Assembly (NCBI RefSeq): GCF_000499385.1
Contig: NW_013651771.1
Coordinates: forward strand, 1 to 15,912
Direction: 5' to 3'
DNA: 15,912 nucleotides
Source: Eimeria necatrix
Taxonomy: Eukaryota; Apicomplexa; Conoidasida; Eucoccidiorida; Eimeriidae
Shown: piece after piece, positions 9,801 to 15,912 of the stretch
How positions within the stretch are numbered: the first letter of the stretch is position 1
Layout of the letters: the number at the start of each line of letters is the position of its first letter
Made by a program: the position numbers and the translations under genes
Notes under the pieces: model-generated
What the model saw: the letters and a program-made list of their open reading frames with translations, nothing else
What the model was told of the DNA's origin: nothing
Databases searched by the model: none

Positions 9801-12694
9801 AGCCAAAGACTGTCGAGGCGGTGTTGCAGCTGCTGCTTTCGCCGCGTCTCCACCAGCTGCTGCAGCGCCCGCTTCTCTTGCGGCAGCAGCGGCTCGTGGG
9901 GGCCATTGTTGGGGGCCTTGTCCATTCTGTCGCAGATGCCGTCCACCACTTCGGCGAGGTAGCTGGCAGCAGCTTCCGAAGACTGCAGCAGCAGCAGCTC
10001 CAGAGGGCTCCGCAGCGTACCAGGGAGCCAGGGGGCCGGAGGGAATTTCCCAGCTGCCCTCATAAGCCGGGCCAAACTTCGAACTGTTTCTCTGCTGCTG
10101 AAGTGCTGCTGCTGCAGGTCTGGCCGCCGCACGGCGGCGCTCGCCAGCTGGTCAAAAGCCACCAGAAGGAAGGACGAGCGCCGCTGCTCGTAGTGGCCCT
10201 GCAACAGACTCCCCAGTGCAGCAGTTTCCTGCAGCACGAAGCGGCACACGGACTCCAGCAACGCCATACACCCCGAGGCATCCAGCCGGCCCAGCAGCGT
10301 ACTCACTTTCTCCCACACGCTTCGCAGCAGCCCCGTCAAGCTCTGCGGGTCGCATGCTGGCCACTCCGTGGTGCTCCCACCCCTGAATTGGACAAACCCA
10401 GGGGCCACCAGGGGCCCAGGTAGAGGCATCAGGGGCCCCGGAGGGCCACCTATGGGCCCCAAGGGCCCAGCTATGGGCCCCGGGGGCCCAGCTATGGGCC
10501 CCAAAGGCCCAGCTATGGGCCCCGGGTGCCCAGCTATGGGCCCCGACGGACCGCCTATGGGCCCCGGCGGACCGCCTATGGGCCCCGGGTGCCCAGCTAT
10601 GGGCCCTGAGGGCCCAGCTATGGGCCCTGAGGGCCCAGCTATGGGCCCTGAGGGCCCACCTATGGGCCCTAAGGGCCCAGCTATGGGTCCTGAGGGCCCA
10701 CCTATGGGCCGTGGGGACCCAGCTATGGGCCCCGGGGGCCCAGCTATGGGCCCCGGGGGCCCAGGTATGAGCCCCGGCGGACCGCCTATGGGCCCCGGCG
10801 GACCGCCTATGGGCCCCGGCGAACCGCCTATGGGCCCCGGGGGCCCGCCTATGGGCCCCGGGGGCCCGCCTATGGGGCCCGGCAGCCCCGCTAAGGGCCC
10901 CGGGGGACCGCCTACGGACCCCGGCCACGGAGCACCAGGGGGCCCAGTTAACCCTGGGGGCCCAGGGGGCCTCTGGGACCAAGCAGGCCAGGGTTTTCCG
11001 GGGCCTCCGGACCACCAGGGCTCCCCCGCGGGGGGGCCCTTAAAGGAAGAGCCAGCGGGGCCAAACCAGGCTGAAGAGCCCGAGCTGCCGGGGCCCCCAA
11101 GGGCCCCCGTATTCTGCACAGGCCGTGATCCCCGAGAATAGCGGGAGTCCTCTTGGGACACCGGGGATGACAATGCCGCCGAATCCCCACTAGCCTCCAA
11201 ACCCCAGGGGGCCCCCCGACCGCGCGTGTCCCCCAAAAGTCCTGGGGACCAATGACTGTGGGACATATCTGGATTCCCTTTAGTCCATGGGGCTGGGGGG
11301 CCCAACTTATTTGGTGGGGCCCACCGGGTCGTATTCCCCGAAAAGTCGAACCCCAAAGTCGGCGGGGTCCCCAGAAATCCGGGGGCCCCTTGATCTCCTG
11401 AGGACCGTTGATCTGCGGGGCCCCCTGAAGTCCCTGAACTTCTACTTGACGAGGTTTGTAAGGACCCTGTGCTACCTGTGTTGAGTCTGGGGCCCCCTAC
11501 AGAACCCAACCCCTCTCTTGCGTCAAGGCCTACGGGGGGCCCCGAACCTGAAAAACTCCCCGAACTCGAAAAAGACCCAAAAGAAAAGGTGGGCTTGACG
11601 CCCCCTTGGGCATTCAAGGCTGGGGGGGTCACCAGACCCGGTGGGACTCTAGGGCTTCGGGGGGACCTCGAGTCTTCTGGAAACCCAAAGTCGGGTGCAG
11701 TCCCCAGGCCTGGGGCAAGCCGAGTCCGTGGCGGGAGCCCCAGGCCTTGAGGGGGCTCGAAAGCTTCCGAAGCTCCGCTGCTTGGGGGGCCCCCTAGGCC
11801 TTGTGAGCGCCACGCGCCTGGTGCAGCCTGCAGGCCTTCTTGTGGGCTCCGCAGGGATGGGGGCCCCCACAGGCCTTCTTGTGGGCGCCACAGGCCTGGT
11901 GGGGCCTGCAGACCTCCTTGTGGGCGCTGGAAACTTGGGGGGCCCTGCAGGCCTTCTTGTTGGTGACGCTCGCCTGGGGGGCCCCCCGGGCCTCCTTGTG
12001 GGCGGTGCAGGCCTGGTGCGGCTGGCAGGCCTTCCTGTGGCAGATGCGGACCTGAAGGGGCCTGAAAACCTCTGGGGGGCATAAAGTCCCTTGGTCCCCA
12101 GCGTGTGTCATGGGGGCCCCCGGCAAAGCTTGGGGGCCCCGGAAACCAGAAGGACTCCCGGCCTCGTGAGCTTTGGGGGTCTGTAGGGGCCCCGGGGCCC
12201 CCAAAGCTCCCTGCAGCACCAGATGGGGCCTGAGGGCCCCCGAAAGGGGCCCGGGGCCCCTCAACGCTCCAGCTTCTGAAGCCCTCTGAATCTCCGCATG
12301 CACTGGAGGGCATCCTGTGGCGGTTTGGCGCCCCCGCAAGGAGCCGAACATTGGGCCCCCAGGTGGCCCCTGGGGGCCCCGGGGTCCCGGGGCCCCTCAG
12401 CCGCTGGTCAACGAGCCACCAGCAGCTGGTGACAAGGAAGAGAAGACTGAGAGAAACAGTTACGGTGGCGAAGAGGGCTACAGAGAGCGCACGGGCTCGC
12501 TTGCGTGTGTCGCCGCGCCCCAGGACGAACCTTTCACCTACTGTTGCTGCTGCTGTTGCTGCTACTGCTGCTACTGCTGCTGCTGCTGCTGCAGTGGCAG
12601 CGTCCGAGGGTGGTGGCCGAGCTGCAGTTTCTGCAGGAAGCCCGGGCTCCGTGTTTGGGGCCTCCGCAAGAGCCAGGGGCAGCTGCTGAGGCAT
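1673..12694 (-). CDS. Giant membrane-anchored mosaic repeat protein, 3673 aa
   Basis: I do not recognise a named family. One ATG-to-TAG frame runs uninterrupted for 3673 codons. The ATG (12692-12694) has A at -3, and an in-frame stop lies six codons upstream (12713-12715), so without a 5' intron this start is fixed. In order: Ala run (32-51), basic-flanked membrane segment (69-95), Gly/Pro region with 13-residue repeats (219-296), collagen-like heptads (597-757), helical island (777-1013), Lys/Glu/Arg rod (about 1026-1681), Trp/acidic island (about 1718-1813), tyrosine-ladder region (about 1996-2629), Ser/Glu heptads (about 2707-2820), CxxC island, homopolymer tracts, two identical 82-residue repeats (about 3292-3456) and a Pro/Arg tail. 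Repeat-length changes within the heptad arrays are by whole codons, which supports coding in this frame. RKRAR before the membrane segment suggests type II topology with the bulk lumenal or extracellular. A structural or cross-linkable wall or surface protein is inferred. Unseen introns cannot be excluded. Confidence 0.85.
1676..2227 (-). other. Pro/Arg/Gly-rich C-terminal tail
   Basis: The last ~184 residues are Pro-, Gly-, Arg- and Trp-rich (for example [31 protein letters not shown]) and basic, ending KPRGS. There is no second membrane segment, GPI-like tail or ER-retention motif at the end. Many PP and SP motifs make it a candidate for protein interaction by disordered sequence. Confidence 0.7.
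2228..2290 (-). repeat. (Gly-Gly-Pro)n, 9-bp repeat
   Basis: About six copies of a 9-bp unit (cccccgggg) encode GGP repeats. It is the densest pure C/G block in the window and is expected to be difficult for sequencing and assembly. Confidence 0.9.
2329..2820 (-). repeat. Exact 246-bp tandem duplication (2 x 82 residues)
   Basis: Positions 2329-2574 and 2575-2820 appear identical base for base. Each encodes an 82-residue Pro/Gly/Trp/Tyr/His-rich block ([20 protein letters not shown], then [20 protein letters not shown]). Flanking bases differ at both edges. The unit is a whole number of codons. Identity including silent positions implies a very recent duplication, gene conversion or an assembly duplicate. 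Confidence 0.93.
2818..2868 (-). repeat. MEGAP short repeats
   Basis: A 15-bp unit containing ccatgggggccccct encodes Met-Glu-Gly-Ala-Pro and recurs two to three times, with related MGDAS and MEGG copies adjoining the 82-residue duplication. Confidence 0.8.
2978..3013 (-). repeat. Alanine run
   Basis: Twelve Ala codons (mostly GCT, two GCA) are encoded where the plus strand reads (AGC)n. Here the coding strand carries CTG-type triplets in the GCT phase, the opposite orientation to the Gln run at 3269-3301. Confidence 0.93.
3269..3301 (-). repeat. Glutamine run
   Basis: Eleven CAG codons in a row encode Gln, followed by Glu-Gln-Pro. This is one of the purest triplet tracts in the gene and therefore a likely length-polymorphic site. 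Confidence 0.93.
3358..3503 (-). repeat. Alanine/glutamate-rich tract
   Basis: About 48 residues consist mostly of Ala with regularly placed Glu, from [18 protein letters not shown] to [11 protein letters not shown]. It is encoded by CTG/CAG-derived triplets with substitutions. A long Ala/Glu helix is the likely structure. Confidence 0.85.
3839..3865 (-). repeat. Serine run
   Basis: Nine AGC codons in a row encode Ser, followed by RKR and then a Thr/Asp/Glu-rich stretch ([20 protein letters not shown]). It is a CAG-family tract in the AGC phase. Confidence 0.92.
3874..3939 (-). other. CxxC island
   Basis: A 21-residue stretch of normal complexity contains [19 protein letters not shown], with one CPRC pair, aromatic residues and a charged patch. 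It sits between an acidic region and a serine run. A single CxxC could coordinate metal only with other ligands or in a dimer; the two-cysteine pair alone does not define a zinc finger. Confidence 0.5.
4236..4575 (-). repeat. Acidic Ser/Glu/Asp heptad array
   Basis: Seven-residue units of the form EEGAPDS or DSEEGPP continue with the same period as the upstream arrays, but Tyr is mostly replaced by Asp or Leu. The segment is strongly acidic, with many SEE and SDEE sites that fit casein-kinase-2-type phosphorylation (established motif, not shown here). The GGGGCCCC core survives in many units. Confidence 0.85.
4808..5383 (-). repeat. PYSPGGA heptad array, ~27 units (about residues 2438-2629)
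   Basis: About 27 tandem 21-bp units encode PYSPGGA or close variants (GRA, GAA, GGS, GQA). Three units are 24 bp and insert one Val (PYSPGGAV or PYSPGGTV), so the frame is preserved. Two adjacent units replace Tyr by Cys ([14 protein letters not shown]). The nucleotide unit contains GGGGCCCC or a one-base variant. The Pro-Tyr-Ser-Pro-Gly-Gly pattern suggests a flexible, turn-rich elastic or adhesive segment (inference). Confidence 0.92.
5384..5939 (-). repeat. Degenerate Ser/Glu/Pro heptads (GAPYSEE-like)
   Basis: About 25 imperfect seven-residue units continue the ladder: [28 protein letters not shown] and similar. Tyr is often replaced by Asn, Lys, Glu or Phe, while the Gly-Ala-Pro core, encoded by GGGGCCCC, is partly kept. 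It links the tyrosine ladder to the PYSPGGA array. Confidence 0.8.
5940..6710 (-). repeat. Tyrosine/phenylalanine ladder, degenerate heptads
   Basis: From about 6710 down to 6330 an aromatic residue (Tyr, sometimes Phe) occurs nearly every seventh position, in units such as [28 protein letters not shown] and EPQGYWG. Over about 83 residues the Tyr spacings are 7,6,7,7,7,7,7,7,7,7,7,7. The surrounding residues vary widely. From about 6320 to 5940 the aromatic spacing is looser ([21 protein letters not shown]). The composition resembles an extended, cross-linkable structural protein. Confidence 0.8.
7106..7141 (-). repeat. Glutamine run
   Basis: Eight Gln codons (CAG/CAA) at 7106-7129, then two Glu and two more Gln. 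It shows the same triplet family as the neighbouring Ala run, but with CAG read as Gln rather than in the GCA or AGC phase. Confidence 0.9.
7199..7240 (-). repeat. Alanine run
   Basis: Ten consecutive Ala codons (mixed GCT, GCA, GCG) at 7211-7240, then Gly and three more Ala. It is encoded by a mixed CTG/CAG tract. Confidence 0.9.
7249..7545 (-). other. Trp/acidic non-repetitive island (about residues 1718-1816)
   Basis: About 98 residues of normal complexity follow the charged rod: [20 protein letters not shown], then a DSEEE acidic patch, [20 protein letters not shown], and [14 protein letters not shown]. Two short amphipathic helices around a basic/Trp patch are likely. I do not recognise a family. 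It separates the charged rod from the glutamine/alanine tracts and tyrosine-rich arrays. Confidence 0.55.
7653..9620 (-). repeat. Lys/Glu/Arg-rich rod, ~655 residues
   Basis: The translation is almost entirely E, K, R, Q, D and G, with units such as [11 protein letters not shown] and EKEKEKARE repeated imperfectly. The part at about 7975-8870 is the purest; the C-terminal end (about 7653-7975) shifts to Asp/Arg/Asn/Thr-rich sequence ([17 protein letters not shown]). Such sequence commonly forms single alpha-helices or coiled-coil-like rods and is common in apicomplexan proteins. The plus strand here is nearly all C and T. Confidence 0.85.
9656..10366 (-). other. Non-repetitive helical island (residues 777-1013)
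   Basis: This is about 237 residues of balanced composition with clear amphipathic patterns: [72 protein letters not shown], and [18 protein letters not shown] near the end. It contains five cysteines (781, 809, 817, 921, 973). It is the longest part of the protein that is not low complexity and the best candidate for a folded, conserved domain. I do not recognise its family. Its presence argues strongly that the minus-strand frame is the coding one. Confidence 0.7.
10424..10906 (-). repeat. Collagen-like heptad array, 23 units (residues 597-757)
   Basis: Twenty-three consecutive 21-bp units encode PPGPIGG or PPGPIAG variants, with S, L or H at the first two positions in some. Each heptad holds two Gly-X-Y triplets plus one extra Gly, so glycine spacing is 3,3,1 rather than a continuous 3. 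It therefore resembles collagen in composition but should not form one uninterrupted triple helix. The preceding residues (about 577-596) contain a short [12 protein letters not shown] stretch that does keep the triplet rhythm. Confidence 0.9.
11807..12040 (-). repeat. 39-bp / 13-residue repeat, six units (residues 219-296)
   Basis: Six tandem 13-residue units follow the pattern [13 protein letters not shown] (for example [39 protein letters not shown]). On the plus strand the landmark ccttcttgtgggc or a variant recurs exactly every 39 bp (about 11835, 11874, 11913, 11952, 11991, 12030). All units keep the frame. A weaker seventh unit follows at residue 297. Confidence 0.9.
12410..12490 (-). 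other. Predicted membrane segment / recessed signal anchor (residues 69-95)
   Basis: About 26 hydrophobic residues ([12 protein letters not shown], then [15 protein letters not shown]) follow the basic cluster RKRAR at 64-68. Charge on the N-terminal side predicts a type II orientation, with the N-terminus inside and about 3570 residues outside. Apicomplexan secreted proteins can also carry a signal sequence set back from the N-terminus, so cleavage after this segment is an alternative. This is the only clear hydrophobic helix I see in the protein. Confidence 0.75.
12542..12601 (-). repeat. N-terminal alanine run (residues 32-51)
   Basis: A CTG/CTA/TTG-like tract on the plus strand is read on the minus strand as mostly GCA codons, giving an interrupted Ala run with Thr and Val. 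It is one of several triplet tracts in the gene and lies on the presumed cytoplasmic side of the membrane segment. Confidence 0.85.
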
Positions 12695-13150
12695 CGTGGG
12701 CTCCCTCTGGCGCTATTACCGCAGGGGGAGACCCATGGGGACAGCAGAAGGAGGTAATGGAGACAAAGATGACAAAGACAGGCTGCGACTGTTCAGCAGA
12801 AGATATGAGCGCCGGAAAGAGGCAAAAAGATAGCAGCAGCAAACGGAACCACCGGCTGGGACGCAGTCCCCCCTGTCTCGCTAGGTGCCCGTGTGGGGCC
12901 CCCGTTGCTACGCCAAACAGTCGCGGGAACGGGAGATATTTTAATTGAAGCAGTGCGGCATGCGCGCTTCAGTGCTGCTGGTATTGTTGCTGCTGCTGCT
13001 GCAGTTGCTGCTGTTGCTGGCGTTAAGGCTACACCTGAGACCTGCACATCCTGTTCTTCGCTGTTCCTCCGCAGAACGAGTCTATTTCAATGATATATTA
13101 GTTACCCCTGTTTTGTTTTATTATTATTTATTTATTGCTTGAAGAAGAGT
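12695..13150 (-). promoter_or_regulatory. Upstream flank / candidate promoter and 5' UTR of giant gene
   Basis: Just upstream of the ATG the minus strand is pyrimidine-rich (about 12720-12782). A CTG-rich patch follows at 12972-13023 and an AT-rich stretch at about 13086-13140. The last GGGGCCCC of the window is at about 12896. No exact TATA or initiator site can be assigned from one sequence. A 5' UTR intron ending in the pyrimidine-rich stretch is possible but not demonstrated. Confidence 0.3.
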
Positions 13151-14585
13151 CCCGCATGCAGCTGTGTGGCCACCCCCAGAAAACATCATGAGGTTACGTC
13201 CTCTGATACGAGGACCGGCAGAGGCACTCCCCGCAGTTGGCGGTGCTCCTTGCCGTTGCACTTTATCTGCGAGTTGCTGGCAGTTTTCGTTTCCGTAGCA
13301 CGTTTTAAATAGAGCAAATGTATAAAATTTTAATTGTTTCTCATTTATTTAGGGATGTGGCCCCTTGAACTGAGCGGTAGGCCAGCGCGCGAGCAGCATC
13401 GATGGTGGGCGCTACGCGCTATAGTATCGCGGGAAATTCCCATTGAGCGCTGGGAAAGAACCACACAAATGCATTTATTTACGATTAAAAAAATTTCAAT
13501 TGTTGCATTTTGCTGAAATCGCGAAGGAATAAGACAAATATGACGCTGCACTCGAGGCGGGCGGGCTGTTGACTCTCGCTTTTAGCTAACCTACAGGCAG
13601 TCCTTGAAAACGGGGAATGACCAAGACTTAAACTGGGCCCTAAGCAATGCCAACGCTATAAGTAAAGGCCATATGAGGCACTAGACACCATAAAATACGC
13701 ACCACGGGTACAGGGAAAAGAGCAGAGGCTTCGGCCTACTGTAGTACGAGGTGCAGCAGCCGCTGTTGGGCTGCAGCTGGAGCTGGCGGCCCCGCGAGAC
13801 CCCACTTGCAGCGGTAAAAAGTACAGCCACAGCTTAAAGAAATGTGTGGGAGTTTGTCCAGAACTGTAGGGAGTTACAGCCCAAACTAGGGTGATCTGGA
13901 GACGCGGAAGTGCCGTTAAAGGGGCAACAGCTTAGCTAGGACACCTTGGCCCTCCTCATCATCAATTCTAGAAGCCATGAACCCAATAAACACTGAAGGG
14001 ACCTTCGACGCAAACCTCGAAGACACTCATCTTCCTGGAACTCTCGGCAGACCCGGCAGCTGCACCTGCAAGCCCCGCCAAGAGAGGCTACCTCCAAGGG
14101 CCAGCTTCTGCTGCAGGCTTAGGCAGCACGCAGGTCTTTGCTTCAAAGCTCATTTTCTTTTTGGCATTGCCTGAGGAGCTCTGCCAGACCAAAGAAATAC
14201 AGTTGGAGACTCTCTAGGCCTTTTTCATGGTGGCACGTTTGACCCCCTTTCTATTAACTCGTTTTATACCGAGAAGCAGGGTGAACAAAACGTGGCTTTT
14301 GCCACGGGAAAGCATTTAAAAAGCGTTCTCCCATTCATAGAAATGCCTGCTGCACACCCTTCACTGATCGTGGGCCAATTCCAGCCCTTAGAGCCTTATG
14401 CTTAATCTAGCTACGGAGAGGTCCGCCAGGATTGTCGGCCTTGCAGCTCACTTCACAGCTTGTTCCATCAAGTTACCAAGGCCACACAGTTACTCAACTT
14501 TTCGCGAAGTGCCACGCTTGATGAGGAGCTGTTGGGTCACTAAGTGCAGTCCAACCGTCACTAGCCACCCTGGAAATGCCTAGGT
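13151..14585. other. No supported gene
   Basis: This is mixed-composition DNA without GGGGCCCC palindromes. The longest ATG frames, for example 13977-14174 on the plus strand, are about 60 codons with no recognisable domain. I see no tRNA internal promoter boxes and no clear tandem repeat. It is probably intergenic, or part of a neighbouring gene's untranslated or intronic sequence. Confidence 0.5.
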
Positions 14586-14842
14586 TGATACTGCGGCCGC
14601 TCCCTGTTGCTGTTGCTCCTTTGTGATCCTTAATTGCTGCTTCCTGCATTTTTCTCTTTGCCGTTTGCTGATGCTGCTAGGTGCTGCGACTAGCTGCTGC
14701 GGTTTGCTGCTGCGAGGTGGTGCTGGCCGCTGCTTGCTGTATGTTGTCTGCCTTTTGCTGCTGCATTGCGCTGCTGGTTTCTGCTTGATGTGTGCTGTTT
14801 GCCGTGTGATGCTGCTGCTTGCTGCTGCTGAGGCATGTCTCC
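14586..14842. repeat. CTG-rich degenerate triplet region
   Basis: The plus strand is rich in dispersed CTG, TTG and GCTGCTG blocks separated by unrelated bases. Translations in either direction are Leu/Cys- or Gln/Ser-rich low complexity without a conserved segment, so no gene is called. It resembles the triplet-rich DNA of the gene but is much less pure. Confidence 0.6.
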
Positions 14843-14920
14843 CCATAGCCATCATAGCGTAAATCTTCCACAAAACAGATGTGTTATTCGTTGAATGCGC
14901 CTTAAGTATCTCCTCTGTCT

Positions 14921-15259
14921 AGCCAATTTAACCGCTTCTGCCTGGCCGTTCGACTACCTGCATGGTCGCGTCAATCTGTTCTTTCTGGCAGTATTGGTCA
15001 ACGGTGCAAGCAGCAGTATTCAGATGTGTCTGGCGCTTTTGCTGCTGCAGAGGCCAATTTAACTGCTTCTGCCTGGCCGTTCTACTTCCTGCATGATTGC
15101 GACATTGTGTTCTTTCTGGCGAGCGCAAACGAAATGCAGTATTGGTCAACAGTGTGAGCAGCAGTATTCAGATGTGTCTGGCGCTTCTGCTGCTGCAGAG
15201 ACCAATTTGACTGCTTCTGCCTGGCCATTCTACTTCCTGCTTGATTTGCTTCCAGAGGA
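14921..15259. repeat. 131-148-bp intergenic tandem repeat, ~2.4 copies
   Basis: Three copies begin with a ccaattt landmark at 14923, 15054 and 15202, followed by actgcttctgcctggcc or a close variant. Copies one and two also share cagtattggtcaac and cagcagtattcagatgtgtc. The second copy is 17 bp longer because of an insertion at about 15120-15136. The third copy is partial. Divergence between copies and broken frames point to non-coding DNA. Confidence 0.85.
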
Positions 15260-15912
15260 AAATGACGCTTTGATGCTGCTGCTAATGCCATTTAACTCTT
15301 GCGACGTGCAGTGTCCGTGGTCCTGTTTCTTGCATGTATGGGCCAGGAGTATGTCAGCAGAAAAAAAGAAAGATACGTCGCGGTGGTCTACTTTCTACAG
15401 GAATGACAGTGAGCAAGTCGGTAAACAAGGAAATAATGGGAATGCCACGCAGCAGAAACAGACGATAACATGCAAAAGACGTGTGGCCCACAGCAGTGGC
15501 CGGCTGGCTTCTGGGCTGTAGTATGGAGTGCTCCAAAAACACCCACAGAAGGCCCAAATTTGGGACCGCACAAGGGACTGTTCTCCACATTTTGCGCAAC
15601 ATTCTGTCGAAAATGCAACTCTGGTTTGGGATATATCTGATCTAGGAAGCCAGGCTTGTATAACCGCTGCTGCCCTCAAAAGATCTAAAGGGAAGTACAC
15701 ATAGATATACACATACATGAAGAAGCATTGAAAAGTAAGGACCTGCACGTTTTAACTGAGTAGAAAGTAATACTGAGTAGAAAGTAATATTAATTCACAT
15801 TTGGGGCTTCAAACTAAGTTGCTTCCAGTTCGTTCCAATTTCTAGTTGTAACTGAGCAGCAAATAATGCAGTTGTGATGCCCACTTGAAGAGAAAATGCT
15901 TCCCATACTTTT
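15260..15912. other. No supported gene; contains 17-bp direct repeat
   Basis: Open frames here (up to 142 codons on plus at 15093-15521, 117 on minus at 15395-15748) overlap each other and the repeats and carry no recognisable domain. Two exact adjacent copies of actgagtagaaagtaat lie at 15755-15771 and 15772-15788. The composition becomes AT-rich toward the end of the window. Confidence 0.5.

Noticed and set aside
12534..12842. A minus-strand frame whose first residues (LLLLSFCLFPALISSA) look like a signal peptide, overlapping the giant gene's start
   Set aside because: There is no ATG at its beginning (TTG), and it becomes a serine run in the wrong phase of the triplet tract. Splicing into the giant frame would need an undemonstrated intron.
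12793..13047. Minus-strand frame with Ala/Thr repeats upstream of the giant gene as a possible first exon
   Set aside because: It begins with GTG rather than ATG, is low complexity, and no clear donor/acceptor pair was seen. The ATG at 12694 is preferred.
13899..13905. GAGACGC, a motif reported in some coccidian promoters
   Set aside because: A single 7-base match in over 3 kb of upstream DNA is expected by chance, and it lies about 1.2 kb from the ATG.
14928..15521. Open frames of 69-142 codons in the upstream flank
   Set aside because: They cross the tandem repeat on both strands, differ between repeat copies in frame, and have no conserved domain.

Overview
The window looks like nuclear DNA of an apicomplexan coccidian, most probably an Eimeria species (inference). 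The reasons are dense CAG/CTG triplet tracts that encode runs of alanine, glutamine and serine, one very long intronless-looking reading frame, and GC-rich coding DNA set among AT-rich flanks. There is no bacterial gene organisation, no tRNA or rRNA, and no recognisable housekeeping gene.

Layout: (1) 1-660 is an AT-rich microsatellite block with a long near-perfect hairpin at 477-561. (2) 661-1672 is the downstream flank of the gene and includes a degenerate ~20-bp minisatellite at about 1165-1380. (3) 1673-12694 on the minus strand is one open frame of 3673 residues, the only gene I can support. (4) 12695-15912 is its upstream flank, with no convincing second gene. It holds CTG-rich stretches, a ~131-148-bp tandem repeat at 14921-15259 and a 17-bp direct repeat at 15755-15788.

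The giant protein is a mosaic. From the N-terminus it has an alanine run, a basic-flanked membrane segment (about 69-95), a Gly/Pro-rich segment with a 13-residue repeat, and 23 collagen-like heptads. These are followed by a ~240-residue helical island that is not low complexity, a ~655-residue Lys/Glu/Arg-rich rod, and a short Trp/acidic island. Next come ~830 residues in which an aromatic residue (mostly Tyr) recurs about every seven residues, including ~27 PYSPGGA units, passing into a Ser/Glu/Asp heptad array. The C-terminal part has a small CxxC island, several homopolymer tracts, an exact 82-residue tandem duplication and a Pro/Arg/Gly tail. I recognise no named family. The layout suggests a membrane-anchored or secreted structural or cross-linkable protein; a link to tyrosine-rich coccidian oocyst or sporocyst wall proteins is a hypothesis only.

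The most unusual features are the shared 21-bp (7-codon) period of several chemically different arrays, the tyrosine ladder this creates, and the iterated palindrome GGGGCCCC. The palindrome occurs from about 945 to 12905, covering the gene and its 3' flank, and is absent from both outer flanks.
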